Below, piece after piece: positions 25,593 to 34,002 of a DNA stretch of 64,000 nt. Under the pieces are notes generated by a model, which was given only the letters and a program-made list of their open reading frames with translations, was not told where the DNA came from and did no database searches. The first letter of the stretch is position 1, and each line of letters opens with the position of its first letter. Origin of the DNA: JAHBTB01 sp964451255 (GTDB lineage: Bacteria; Armatimonadota; Fimbriimonadia; Fimbriimonadales; Fimbriimonadaceae); contig CAYVHL010000002.1 of NCBI GenBank assembly GCA_964451255.1, forward strand, positions 62,001 through 126,000, read 5' to 3'. The position numbers and the translations under genes are program-made.

Positions 25593-26722
25593 GGATTGCT
25601 CTTTTTGTTCTTTGCGTTGATGAAGTCAGCCGCTTCTTTGGCCAAGTCTGGATTGGGAAGCTGCTTCAAGACGATGTCTGTTTGTGACAACTCAGTCTGG
25701 ATCTTTGGCGCGGCCAAGGGAACGTTGTTCACCACGAACATCAAGTGAAATTCTTGGCGTCCGTGGCTGTACTTCCACAACCGCATCCGGCCGTCCTCCG
25801 TCAGATGAAGCGTAAGGTTGGCATATTCCTTGTTGTTCTGACCCCTGTAGGTCTGGTACTCGGCCCCCGTGATCTGATTTTCGTTCAACAGGACTTTTGC
25901 CGCTCGGAGGAGGCTCCCGGGCTTGTCAGCCAACTGTCTGGTCCGGCCCGAGTCCAGCTTTGACATCAGCGAGGCGGCGACGTCCTCCTTCTTTTGTTGG
26001 CCGTTCAACAGCTTGAGGGCATCATCGCGGTACCACGCGGTGATCATCTCTTGAGGAGGGTTGAACTTCTCGTTGATGCGCTTTTGTATCCCTTGGGCGA
26101 AGGTGCTCATGAAGGGTTCAGGCACGGTCGCCGTCAACTGCTTTTCCTCGCCCAAGACGGGAACCTCAACCTGCACGGGCACTTCCAAGACAATTCCGTT
26201 CAGCAAAGTGCGCAACCGCAAGGTGTCGGGGGGCGTGCCGTCAAGGGCGACGTGCAGGTCGCGCTCCAACTTGGGCTTGAGGACCGGGTCGCCGTCGATG
26301 GCCTTGACGACGTCCGCCGCCTTCCACTCCACCCGGGTCGGCGGAAGGTCGTCCTCGCTGATCTTGTTCATCGTCATGACGAGGTAGCTGAGGGCCTTCT
26401 CGTCGCCACGAAGAGAAGCAAGAAACTCCTTGATCGGGACGCGTCGGACGTTTGTCGCGTCAGAGTCCATCGAGCTTGACTTGCCGCCGCCGGTGTTGCT
26501 GACCTCGGCGAGTTGGGCCATCTCGTTGGCCACGAGGATCTTGTAGTGGCCCTTGATGTCGATGCCGACGAGAGTCACTGATCCAGGGGCGATTGGCTTG
26601 GGATGGTAACCCGCGAGCTGTACGTCGCCCCAAGCCCGGTAACCAAAGAAGACACCGGCAGAAACCAATAGGGCCCCGGTGACCACTTTCAGCGAGGCTC
26701 TCGTCGATGCGTTCAGCTTCAT
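25589..26722 (-). CDS. Membrane-anchored protein with a SecD-like periplasmic domain
   Basis: A 377-residue protein with one membrane segment (residues 13-30). The C-terminal part resembles the P1 head of SecD: an LTLHLTEDGRMRLWKYS block, a MFVVNNVPLAAPKIQ strand matching the lDg-x-v-x-s-A-P pattern of SecD, and a final EAADFINAKN helix. It lacks the six transmembrane segments of the translocase, so it is not SecD itself. It heads the run of four small secreted or lipoprotein genes, overlapping the first by four bases. A TACACT hexamer about 30 bases upstream may be its promoter. Role unknown; help with export or quality control of the lipoproteins is speculative. Confidence 0.65.
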   Translation of the reverse strand: MKLNASTRASLKVVTGALLVSAGVFFGYRAWGDVQLAGYHPKPIAPGSVTLVGIDIKGHYKILVANEMAQLAEVSNTGGGKSSSMDSDATNVRRVPIKEFLASLRGDEKALSYLVMTMNKISEDDLPPTRVEWKAADVVKAIDGDPVLKPKLERDLHVALDGTPPDTLRLRTLLNGIVLEVPVQVEVPVLGEEKQLTATVPEPFMSTFAQGIQKRINEKFNPPQEMITAWYRDDALKLLNGQQKKEDVAASLMSKLDSGRTRQLADKPGSLLRAAKVLLNENQITGAEYQTYRGQNNKEYANLTLHLTEDGRMRLWKYSHGRQEFHLMFVVNNVPLAAPKIQTELSQTDIVLKQLPNPDLAKEAADFINAKNKKSNP

Positions 26723-26791
26723 GGCTCGTTGACTGTCGTCAGAACAAGGTAACCAGTGTACCGGCCCGGCAGGTTCCCGGCCCGGCCCGCT

Positions 26792-28483
26792 TCAGTCTGC
26801 CGGGTTGAAGTTGTGATAGGCCCTTGTCGCTCCATACAAGCACAAGGCCGTCAACCCGGCGGAGAACGGAACCACCACTGCGGCGGCCAGCCAGACGTTG
26901 AGGAAAGCCAGCGCGCCGAATCCAATGGCGATGCCATAGACGAAGATCGTCACGCCCAGCCCTTGGATCAAGCGTCGGAACATGTTTTGGGCCGGATCGG
27001 ACTGATCTGGGAGCAGGATCGACAGATAGAGCGCCGACACCGCGGCAAATAGGGACATAGCTACCGTCGCCAGCCATGTGGGAAGCACTGCCGTCCAGAC
27101 TTGGGGCAAATAGAGGGCCATGGCCACCAACGAGAGAAGCGACACGATCGCGACCGGGACGCATTTGCTGGCCACCTCGACGAGCAGAAGCCTGCCGTGC
27201 CTCAATGGCAGAGGGCGGAGCAAGTCGCCCTTGCGGAGGAAGTCCCTGAATCCGTTCTGAGCTATCCCGGACACGACGCCGGGGCCCAACACGAGAAGGA
27301 ATGTCGGCAAGACGATCACCAGTGGTCGCGCCGCCTCTCCCTGGCTGATCAAGTGGGCGACCCAGCCGAACACGATGGGCGCGGCGAGGAACACGATGAG
27401 GATCGCCCCGGCCGACCGGCTGAGCACGACGACCTCCTTCCACCAGAACGCCATGTCGCCTGTCAGCCTGATCTTGGTGAGAAAGCCGAACTCACGCGCC
27501 TTGAGTTTGCCGGCCCGCGCTCTCATCAAGTTCGTGCCCTGCTCGTTTTGGCCGGTACGGAACCGTTTGGCGTCAGCGCGGGCCACCGCCACCCGTGCGG
27601 CGATCTCATAGACCTTGGCGGCCCGTGCCGACATGACCGCGAAGCCGCTGGCGGCCATCACCACGAGGAACACTCCTCCGGCGACCGCGCCGAGAACGTC
27701 ACCCGTGACCGGCGCAGAGCCGAGCTTGATGGCCGCCACTGCGGGTGAGAGAAGGACCTGGACGTCTGGCGCCTTGGCCAGTGCTAGCAGGCGTGGCATG
27801 GCGTCGACCTCTTGGAATGCTTGCGAGGCGCGGTAGATGATCGAGGCCAGAAAGGCCAGGCCCCCGATGCCGCACGTCCACGATGCGATGCCCCTCAACG
27901 TCACAGAGCGCTGTTCAGACTCTGACCAGATCAAACCTGTGGCATACCGCCAGGTGGACCAGGCCAGTTGCATCACGATGTAAGCCAGCGTCGCGGTCTT
28001 GAAGGCGTTGGACAAGTCTGAGAAGTCCAGTTCACCCAGCCCGCCCGAACGGGTCATCCGCGCAAATGGACGGGCCGCGAAAATGAGCATGAAGAGCGGC
28101 CACAAGAGCCTGGCGAGATAGCCCTTGGCAAAGTTGAACAGCAGAAAGGCACGGGCCGAGAGCGGGGTGGGGATCGTCACATCCACGTCGGCGAGTTGAA
28201 ACAACAGCGGCGGTTGGAACAGGGTCAGCAAGGTCGACCACGAGACGAACGCAAAGAAGCAAAATCCCAAGTTGACGATGACTTCCACCGCGTCGGAGCG
28301 GACGTGCGGCACAAAACCCGGCACATTGACCCCCGACGCCGACACACTGAAGAAGGCGCGAAGCACCCACCACAGTTGCCAGGCAAGGAACACGATGGTG
28401 GCGATGGCGCGGAATGGCGACTGGATCGACCTCCGTACCCCGTTCACCAACGAGTGTTTAACGAGGTAAAGGAGGGGCTTCAT
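26792..28483 (-). CDS. ABC transporter permease (putative ABC exporter)
   Basis: A 563-residue integral membrane protein with roughly ten hydrophobic segments, in two halves joined by a basic cytoplasmic region near residues 285-340. This matches large permeases annotated as putative ABC exporters rather than classical six-helix ABC-2 permeases. It follows the ATPase gene and overlaps it by 26 bases, so the two form one transporter. Substrate unknown. The 69 bases after it contain no clear terminator before the SecD-like gene, so read-through into that operon is possible. Confidence 0.8.
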   Translation of the reverse strand: MKPLLYLVKHSLVNGVRRSIQSPFRAIATIVFLAWQLWWVLRAFFSVSASGVNVPGFVPHVRSDAVEVIVNLGFCFFAFVSWSTLLTLFQPPLLFQLADVDVTIPTPLSARAFLLFNFAKGYLARLLWPLFMLIFAARPFARMTRSGGLGELDFSDLSNAFKTATLAYIVMQLAWSTWRYATGLIWSESEQRSVTLRGIASWTCGIGGLAFLASIIYRASQAFQEVDAMPRLLALAKAPDVQVLLSPAVAAIKLGSAPVTGDVLGAVAGGVFLVVMAASGFAVMSARAAKVYEIAARVAVARADAKRFRTGQNEQGTNLMRARAGKLKAREFGFLTKIRLTGDMAFWWKEVVVLSRSAGAILIVFLAAPIVFGWVAHLISQGEAARPLVIVLPTFLLVLGPGVVSGIAQNGFRDFLRKGDLLRPLPLRHGRLLLVEVASKCVPVAIVSLLSLVAMALYLPQVWTAVLPTWLATVAMSLFAAVSALYLSILLPDQSDPAQNMFRRLIQGLGVTIFVYGIAIGFGALAFLNVWLAAAVVVPFSAGLTALCLYGATRAYHNFNPAD

Positions 28484-29201
28484 CGGTTCGAGTTAGGCTA
28501 AGGAAGAGCTTTTCAAGGTCGGCGCCTTGCATATGGCTGACCTCTCGGAGTTCGGTGACCGAACCTTGGGCTACGGTCTTACCCTTGTTCATGATCACCA
28601 CGCGGTCGCAGAGCTTTTCCGCGACATCCAGGATGTGGGTCGAGATCAAATAGCAGAAACCTTGTTCCCGCCCCCTCGCCATCTCCATCTTGAACTCGGC
28701 AACCCCAGCAGGGTCGACGCCGATGATGGGCTCGTCAAACAAATAGACGTTCGCGCTGTGAACCATAGCACATGCTATAGATAACTTTTGGCGCATTCCC
28801 TTGCTGAGAGTCGCCACAAGTTCTTTGCGTTTGTCTGTGAGGGAATAGCGGTGCAAGAGGGAGTCGATTTCCCTTTCAAATATGTCCAAGGTGCCAAAGC
28901 ACATCGCAACAAACCGAATGTGTTCCTCGACGGTCAGGAGTTCGTAGAGGTTGGGCACCTCGGGGACAAAGGCGAGTCCTCGCTTCGCCTTGTCCATGTC
29001 TGTCCGGAGGTCGTGACCGTTGATGCGGATGGCTCCACCGGTCGGTTCGAGGACGGTGGTGATGCACCGCATCAAGGTCGTCTTGCCTGCACCGTTCGGC
29101 CCCAGGAGCCCCACGATTTCTCCGGGATGGACCGTAAAAGTGACGCCGTCTACCGCCTTGACCGTCTTGAAGACTTTCGTGAGGTTGACGACTTCTAGCA
29201 T
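28458..29201 (-). CDS. ABC transporter ATP-binding protein
   Basis: A 247-residue nucleotide-binding subunit. Walker A is GPNGAGKT at residues 34-41, the signature is LSKGMRQKL, and Walker B is VYLFDEPIIGVDP, followed by the H-loop STHILDVAE. The start MLEVVNLTKVFKTV is typical. The reading frame extends far upstream in the antisense direction of the MoxR gene, but that part has no similarity and is not taken as coding. The divergent MoxR gene begins 67 bases away, so the gap holds both promoters. It works with the permease that overlaps its 3' end. Confidence 0.93.
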   Translation of the reverse strand: MLEVVNLTKVFKTVKAVDGVTFTVHPGEIVGLLGPNGAGKTTLMRCITTVLEPTGGAIRINGHDLRTDMDKAKRGLAFVPEVPNLYELLTVEEHIRFVAMCFGTLDIFEREIDSLLHRYSLTDKRKELVATLSKGMRQKLSIACAMVHSANVYLFDEPIIGVDPAGVAEFKMEMARGREQGFCYLISTHILDVAEKLCDRVVIMNKGKTVAQGSVTELREVSHMQGADLEKLFLSLTRTDEAPPLPR

Positions 29202-29252
29202 GGCTTTGCTTTCTACCACCCTGCGACCCCGACAGTCACGGCTGGTCACGGG

Positions 29253-29258
29253 TACGAT
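29253..29258 (+). promoter_or_regulatory. -10-like TACGAT, probable leaderless start for the MoxR gene
   Basis: TACGAT lies nine bases before the ATG at 29268, with no Shine-Dalgarno sequence between them. Confidence 0.45.
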
Positions 29259-29267
29259 GCCCACTCG

Positions 29268-30215
29268 ATGAAGGTTGCCGAGGTCGCCGAAAGGGTCTAC
29301 GCCGAGGTCGGTAAGGCGGTGGTTGGCCAAAACCGGATCTTGGAGCAGGCGTTTGTAGCCGTACTGGCCGACGGCCACGTTTTGCTCGAGGGTGTCCCCG
29401 GCCTTGCCAAGACCCTGATCGTCCGGTGTCTGGCGAAGGTGCTCGACCTGGAGTTCAAGCGCGTCCAGTTCACACCGGACCTCATGCCCAGCGATGTGGT
29501 GGGGACGAACGTCTTCGACCCAAGGACGGCGGAATTCGTCCTGAGGCAGGGTCCCATTTTCACAGCGGTGCTGCTCGCCGACGAGATCAACCGGACACCC
29601 CCTAAGACTCAAGCGGCGTTGCTTGAGGCCATGGAGGAGAGGCAGGCGACGATCGACGGCATTCCCCACCAACTCCCGTATCCGTTCGTCGTGTTTGCGA
29701 CCCAGAACCCAGTCGAGTTCGAGGGCACATACCCGCTTCCCGAGGCCCAGCAAGACCGGTTTCTGCTCAAAATCGTCCTTGGCTACCCGTCGGCCGAAGC
29801 AGAGATCGACGTCTTGCGTCGGTTCCATCATGGGTTCAGGGCTCAAAACTTAGAAGCGGTCGGACTCCAGGCGATAGTGGACGCCCAGAATTTGAAGGAG
29901 TTGCGTCAGGAAGTCGCGGGCGTGATCGTCGAGGACAAGATCCTCCAGTACGTATATGAGATCGTGAGCGCGACCCGGGCCAGCCATGACATATTGGTCG
30001 GCGCCTCGCCCCGAGCGGGGTTGGCCCTGGTGGCTTGCGGCAAAGCGGTGGCGGCCGTCCGAGGCCGCGAATTCGTGATTCCCGACGACATCAAAGAACT
30101 CGCCATGCCGGTGCTCCGGCACCGGGTCATGTTGCGGCCAGAGGCGGAGATCGAGGGTCTCCGGATCGACGATGTCATTCGACACCTCGTCGATTCCCAA
30201 GCCGTCCCCCGCTAG
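29268..30215 (+). CDS. MoxR-family AAA+ ATPase
   Basis: A 315-residue AAA+ chaperone-like ATPase. Visible elements are VVGQ at the start, Walker A GVPGLAKT, the SDVVGTNVFDP and LLADEINRTPPKTQAALLEAM blocks, sensor 1 VVFATQNP, PEAQQDRF, and a C-terminal lid with GASPRAGLALVACGKAVAA. MoxR ATPases usually sit next to DUF58 and von Willebrand factor A proteins that they help mature. Here neither neighbour is present: the following gene is a glycosyltransferase. The partner is therefore elsewhere or different. Confidence 0.93.
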   Translation: MKVAEVAERVYAEVGKAVVGQNRILEQAFVAVLADGHVLLEGVPGLAKTLIVRCLAKVLDLEFKRVQFTPDLMPSDVVGTNVFDPRTAEFVLRQGPIFTAVLLADEINRTPPKTQAALLEAMEERQATIDGIPHQLPYPFVVFATQNPVEFEGTYPLPEAQQDRFLLKIVLGYPSAEAEIDVLRRFHHGFRAQNLEAVGLQAIVDAQNLKELRQEVAGVIVEDKILQYVYEIVSATRASHDILVGASPRAGLALVACGKAVAAVRGREFVIPDDIKELAMPVLRHRVMLRPEAEIEGLRIDDVIRHLVDSQAVPR

Positions 30216-30222
30216 AGACCGA

Positions 30223-31224
30223 ATGCTCCGAGTCCTCTCGCTCCGACGGCAGAGCCTGGGTGGAATGGCCACCTACAGCACCCATCTGGCGGCGGCACTC
30301 GAAGCCCACGGCGTCGAGATGGTCGTGGACGACGCCGAAAGTTACATCCCGGACAAGACGGGCTTCGGGGTCGACCGCCAGGTCGGCAAGCTCGTCCGCG
30401 ACGCCGCCAAAGGTTTCGACGTCGTCCACGCATGGGGTTATCGGACTGCTTGGGCGTGCAGCGAGGCGTTTGGCCTTCGGTTTCCGTGGGTGTACACGGC
30501 CTATGACTGGCCTAAGACGAGAAGTTCACAGGTCATCGACCGATTGAACGCGGCGAGGGCTGGCATTTGTCCGACCCGTACGCTCAAGAACCACCTAGAT
30601 GACTCCGACGCCCTGAATTTAGAACTCATCGACCCGGGCATCCCGCCGCTTGGCACCGAAGAGACAAAGGAGTCCGCCCGACAGCGATTGGGCCTTCCCG
30701 ACGACCGGGCGCTGGTCGTGTCTCTGGCCAAGATGAACAAGGAATCCGGATTGGACGAGCTGGCCGACGCCGTCGTCGAGCTGGCGGACAGTCGTCCCGA
30801 TGTAGGTGTCGTCCTGGCTGGTGTTGGGCCGGACGCGGACCTGGTTCAACGCAGGCACGACGGCGAGCGGATCTGGGTGATGGCCGAGCGGGTCGATGTC
30901 CCGACCCTGTTCCGCGCGGCTGACCTTGTCGTCGTGGCCAAGAAACGCGCCGGCTTCAGCATGGCTGCCCTGGAGGCCATGTCCTTGGGAACGCCTGTGC
31001 TCCTCCGTCGTATCGGGGGCCTCTCCGACATCGGTGTGGAAGACTTGAGCATCGCGCTTTTCGACTCCGACGGAGAACTCTCCGGAGCCATCGGTGGCTT
31101 GCTCAACGCGCCCCACTTTCTTGAGTCGCTGGCCGATTCTGCTCATACGCGGGCAGTGGATTGGTACGGCATCGATGAATGCGCCTATCGCCACTCTCGG
31201 CTCTATAAGGAAATCCTGAGTTAG
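30223..31224 (+). CDS. Glycosyltransferase family 4-like protein
   Basis: A 333-residue GT-B fold protein. The N-terminal domain has MLRVLSLRRQSLGGMATYS, with the glycine-rich acceptor loop. The C-terminal domain has VVSLAKMNKESGLDELADAV, VVLAGVGPDADL, LFRAADLVVVAKKRAGFSMA and LEAMSLGTPVLLRR, the last matching the donor-binding motif of retaining GT4 enzymes, where E-A-x-S-x-G-x-P-V is conserved. Length is on the short side. Start 30223 lies eight bases after the MoxR stop; an upstream ATG inside MoxR adds an unmatched leader. Sugar and acceptor are unknown. Confidence 0.85.
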   Translation: MLRVLSLRRQSLGGMATYSTHLAAALEAHGVEMVVDDAESYIPDKTGFGVDRQVGKLVRDAAKGFDVVHAWGYRTAWACSEAFGLRFPWVYTAYDWPKTRSSQVIDRLNAARAGICPTRTLKNHLDDSDALNLELIDPGIPPLGTEETKESARQRLGLPDDRALVVSLAKMNKESGLDELADAVVELADSRPDVGVVLAGVGPDADLVQRRHDGERIWVMAERVDVPTLFRAADLVVVAKKRAGFSMAALEAMSLGTPVLLRRIGGLSDIGVEDLSIALFDSDGELSGAIGGLLNAPHFLESLADSAHTRAVDWYGIDECAYRHSRLYKEILS

Positions 31225-31461
31225 GTTCTCGTCAGCGTCTGGCGAGTGAACTTATCCACAGGACTACCGGCGTCTTTCGGCCCAGACGCGGAACGCAGCC
31301 GGATCGACTAGGCGTTAGAATGAGCCGAGCGGGCACCACGGAAGGTGGTAACGGAGGACGGGGTAGGGAAGCCCCATCCGCTCCACTTTTTCCCCGACCC
31401 CCTGAAGACTCCGGCAACATGTGCGGTTATTTGCGCCGATTGTCCGTCCGAAATGTAAGAG
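31225..31461 (+). other. Intergenic stretch with a candidate small structured RNA
   Basis: This 237-base gap has no gene. Bases 31327-31391 can fold as a three-way junction: GAGCGG 31327-31332 with CCGCTC 31378-31383, enclosing CACC/GGTG (31334-31347) and GGGG/CCCC (31360-31375), followed by five T at 31387-31391. A perfect DnaA-box-like TTATCCACA lies at 31252-31260. Neither is proven functional. Confidence 0.3.
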
Positions 31462-31899
31462 ATGAGCGCGTCCGCGATCTTCGCCTTGGCACTTGCCGCT
31501 TCGGGTCCAGGAGTCTTGCAGGACGCCGCCGCCCGACACCTTGGTGGCAAGGTCTATTTGCCGGACGACACCGCTCCCGGATACGTCCTTGCCAACATGG
31601 ACAAGGGCACGGTCGACGGGCGACCTGTCGTCAGGCTGACGTTCTCGAACGCGGCCAAGAAGGACTGCTTTGACCTCGTCGAATATGTCCCCGCACCGAA
31701 ATTGGATCTGACTTCGGCCTGGAAAGCGGTCATCAAGTCCGGGGCCGTTCCAGTCCGGCCGATGGACTCCGACACTGTGGTCGTCTCCCGTCGGGCCGAG
31801 ATGGACGTGGCCCTCGTCGCCGGGATCGTCAGCCCAGGCACGGCCAAACGCATCGTGGACCGCTTGGTCGTCCGCACAGTTTCTTCGTTGGACCGGTGA
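31462..31899 (+). CDS. Hypothetical secreted protein
   Basis: A 145-residue protein with a short N-terminal hydrophobic segment (SASAIFALALAASG) that looks like a signal peptide. The rest is a single small domain with two cysteine-free halves around DCFDLVEYV; the one cysteine could matter but has no partner. No family was recognised. It ends six bases before the convergent msrB gene, with no visible terminator between them. Confidence 0.6.
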   Translation: MSASAIFALALAASGPGVLQDAAARHLGGKVYLPDDTAPGYVLANMDKGTVDGRPVVRLTFSNAAKKDCFDLVEYVPAPKLDLTSAWKAVIKSGAVPVRPMDSDTVVVSRRAEMDVALVAGIVSPGTAKRIVDRLVVRTVSSLDR

Positions 31900-31905
31900 G
31901 CCGTG

Positions 31906-32301
31906 TCAAGCCTTGGGCTCGAACTGGATGCTCGCCGAGTTGATGCAGTAGCGTTGGCCGGTCGGCGTCTGGGGAGCGTCATCAAAGACGTGGCCGAGGT
32001 GGCCGCCGCACGCTTTGCACGTCACCTCGACCCGGCGCATGCCGTGGGACTCGTCCTCGTGATAGGCGATGGCGTCGGCGTGGCTGGCGAAAAAGCTCGG
32101 CCATCCGCATCCCGAGTGGAACTTCGTCCCTGAGGAAAAGAGTAGGGCGGCGCACCCCTTGCACCGGTACTCGCCGTCGTCGGTGGTGTCGACATACTCT
32201 CCCGAGAACGGCTTCTCAGTCCCTTTTTGGCGTAGGACGTGGAACTCCTCGGGGGTCAGGCTCTCCCGCCACTCTTGTTCGGTCTTGACGATCCTCTCCA
32301 T
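31906..32301 (-). CDS. msrB: Peptide-methionine (R)-S-oxide reductase
   Basis: A 131-residue repair enzyme that reduces methionine-R-sulfoxide in proteins. Zinc ligands C47, C50, C95 and C98 are present in two CxxC pairs, and the catalytic cysteine is C119 in RYCINSASI. The central GCGWPSF motif is intact. There is no signal peptide, so it is cytoplasmic. A strong AAGGAG ribosome-binding sequence lies before the ATG, in contrast to the leaderless-type starts nearby. It is a stand-alone MsrB without an MsrA fusion. Confidence 0.97.
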   Translation of the reverse strand: MERIVKTEQEWRESLTPEEFHVLRQKGTEKPFSGEYVDTTDDGEYRCKGCAALLFSSGTKFHSGCGWPSFFASHADAIAYHEDESHGMRRVEVTCKACGGHLGHVFDDAPQTPTGQRYCINSASIQFEPKA

Positions 32302-32427
32302 CTACTTCTCCTTCGACGCCCCCCGACCCCCTGACTCTATCCGGTCCTATCATCGGGTTGGGGGAAAAACCTGGTGATCATGCCGAAATTGAGGTCTTGT
32401 GCCGCCCATTGGGGTGACCGATACGTG

Positions 32428-32433
32428 TAACCT
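32428..32433 (+). promoter_or_regulatory. -10-like TAACCT before the DinB-like gene
   Basis: TAACCT lies six bases before the ATG at 32440 with no Shine-Dalgarno sequence, which again suggests a leaderless mRNA. Confidence 0.35.
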
Positions 32434-32439
32434 ATCCCT

Positions 32440-32913
32440 ATGCGCGATCGAATGCTGCATGCCCTTCACATGGGGCCTCGCGTTGTGGAGCGTCTGCTCC
32501 GTGTTTTTCCCACCGACCGACTCGACGAGCGTATTGAATCCGACCGATTTACCGCCCGCGAAGTCATCGCCCACCTGGCCGACTACGAGCAGACCGTCTT
32601 GGACCGTATCCGGGTCGCCAACATCAGGCCAGGCGACAAGGTGCCTGCCTACGACCCGGACAGCCGGTGTGACGAACACCGCTTCGCCGAGAAGGAAGCC
32701 TTCCACGAGGCTGAGGTCTACGAGTCACGCCGCGAAATGACCCTCGACTATCTCCGCGACATGACCCCTGCGGACTGGCGGAAGACATTTGTGAACTCCG
32801 TTGGGGAAGAGGTCGGCGTCGACGCGTTCTTGGTTCTGGTGCTCAGCCACGACCTGGAACACATCGAGCAGCTGAGTTCCTACTTGGCCACCGAAGTGGC
32901 GACGATCGCCTGA
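32440..32913 (+). CDS. DinB-like four-helix-bundle protein
   Basis: A 157-residue DinB/DUF664-type protein. These are four-helix bundles that bind a metal with three histidines and often act as thiol-dependent transferases. Candidate ligands are H46 in REVIAHLADYE and H136 and H140 in SHDLEHIEQL. Family membership is from the pattern of a central AHLADYEQ helix and the C-terminal SHDLEH helix. The next gene starts immediately after its stop codon. Substrate and thiol cofactor are unknown. Confidence 0.85.
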   Translation: MRDRMLHALHMGPRVVERLLRVFPTDRLDERIESDRFTAREVIAHLADYEQTVLDRIRVANIRPGDKVPAYDPDSRCDEHRFAEKEAFHEAEVYESRREMTLDYLRDMTPADWRKTFVNSVGEEVGVDAFLVLVLSHDLEHIEQLSSYLATEVATIA

Positions 32914-33948
32914 ATGGATGTTGGCAGTGCAGTCGTTCCTCAGTCAGGCCAGAAAGTGTTTGACTACCGCGGAAGCGGCTTGACCTGGATAGGCTGCTAT
33001 TCCGTCTTCTTTGGGCTGGTCTTCGGCGGCATCTCGGCATTCATGCTCGCCGAGGTCGGAAAGGACTACGCAAGGGACCCTAGTTCCGTCCATGGTCCGC
33101 TCTGGATCTTCTATGCCGGGCTATCTTTGTTTCTTTTCATTGGCCTTGGCGTCATCGCCCAGGGCGCGGCATATCTGTTAGCGGTCGCCAACGAAAAGAT
33201 CATCGTGACGCCGACCGAGTTGGTCTGGATCGGAAAGGTCGGAGGGGAAAAAGCCCGGTGCCAGCTAGACGGCATCGAAAACGTGCAGGAACAGGTGTTC
33301 TCACAGGCTCAATCCAACCGTTACATACAGCGCGTCCACCATAAGTGCCGTGTCAAAGGCGTCGATAGTGAAATTGTGTTCAGCGACAATATAAATGGTT
33401 ACGAGGATCTTAAGAGCCTTGTCCTCTCAAAACAGGCAAAGCACGAGCAACATGGAGTCTATGGATACTGGTCTCCTGCGATATTCCTTGTCGCCATATT
33501 TGTCATCCCGGCTACTTGGTTCCTATGCCAGTCCGTCCTGGCCGCCTATGTTAATGGCGAACTCATGAGCGTCAACGGCGTGATGGAGGAGACCCCGTTC
33601 TATGTCGTGTTCTTTGTTTTCGCCTGCTCTGCCGTATTTTGGGCGGCACTCGGGTACTACGCCTTGAAATGCCTCTTCGAGCGCATCACCGTCGCTGGAG
33701 AGCACGTCATCTATCGCAATGCAATTGGCATCCAGAAAGTCGACCTCCCCTTAAGCATGGTGGAGAAAGACTCTTACCAGGAAAAGGGCTCGTACTTGAG
33801 TTACGGCGGCAACATCTATTCCGTCCAAACGCCTCAGGGCCGGATCAAGTGGTCCGACCGCATCTCCGGTTGCACCGACTTGGCCTACATCCTCAAATCC
33901 GCCTCAGACCAGTCCCACCTCGGCGGCGGCTTCGACGGCCAGATCTAG
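32914..33948 (+). CDS. Membrane protein with PH-like domains
   Basis: A 344-residue membrane protein with two pairs of hydrophobic segments (about residues 24-45 and 64-90, then 186-212 and 227-254). Each pair is followed by a short beta-rich stretch (IIVTPTELVWIGKVGGEKARCQ and ITVAGEHVIYRNAIGIQ) that resembles bacterial PH-like (bPH2 type) domains. The duplicated layout suggests an internal repeat. It starts directly after the DinB-like gene. Part of the gene (33330-33560) is less GC-rich than its surroundings. Function unknown. Confidence 0.62.
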   Translation: MDVGSAVVPQSGQKVFDYRGSGLTWIGCYSVFFGLVFGGISAFMLAEVGKDYARDPSSVHGPLWIFYAGLSLFLFIGLGVIAQGAAYLLAVANEKIIVTPTELVWIGKVGGEKARCQLDGIENVQEQVFSQAQSNRYIQRVHHKCRVKGVDSEIVFSDNINGYEDLKSLVLSKQAKHEQHGVYGYWSPAIFLVAIFVIPATWFLCQSVLAAYVNGELMSVNGVMEETPFYVVFFVFACSAVFWAALGYYALKCLFERITVAGEHVIYRNAIGIQKVDLPLSMVEKDSYQEKGSYLSYGGNIYSVQTPQGRIKWSDRISGCTDLAYILKSASDQSHLGGGFDGQI

Positions 33949-34002
33949 TAAGCCAAGACACCCCTCTCCGCGAGCCCAACCCACTTCCCCTACCGACCCG
34001 GC

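Noticed and set aside
31252..31260. Perfect DnaA box TTATCCACA as a sign of a replication origin
   Set aside because: Only one box was noticed, with no AT-rich unwinding region and no dnaA, dnaN or gyr genes nearby.
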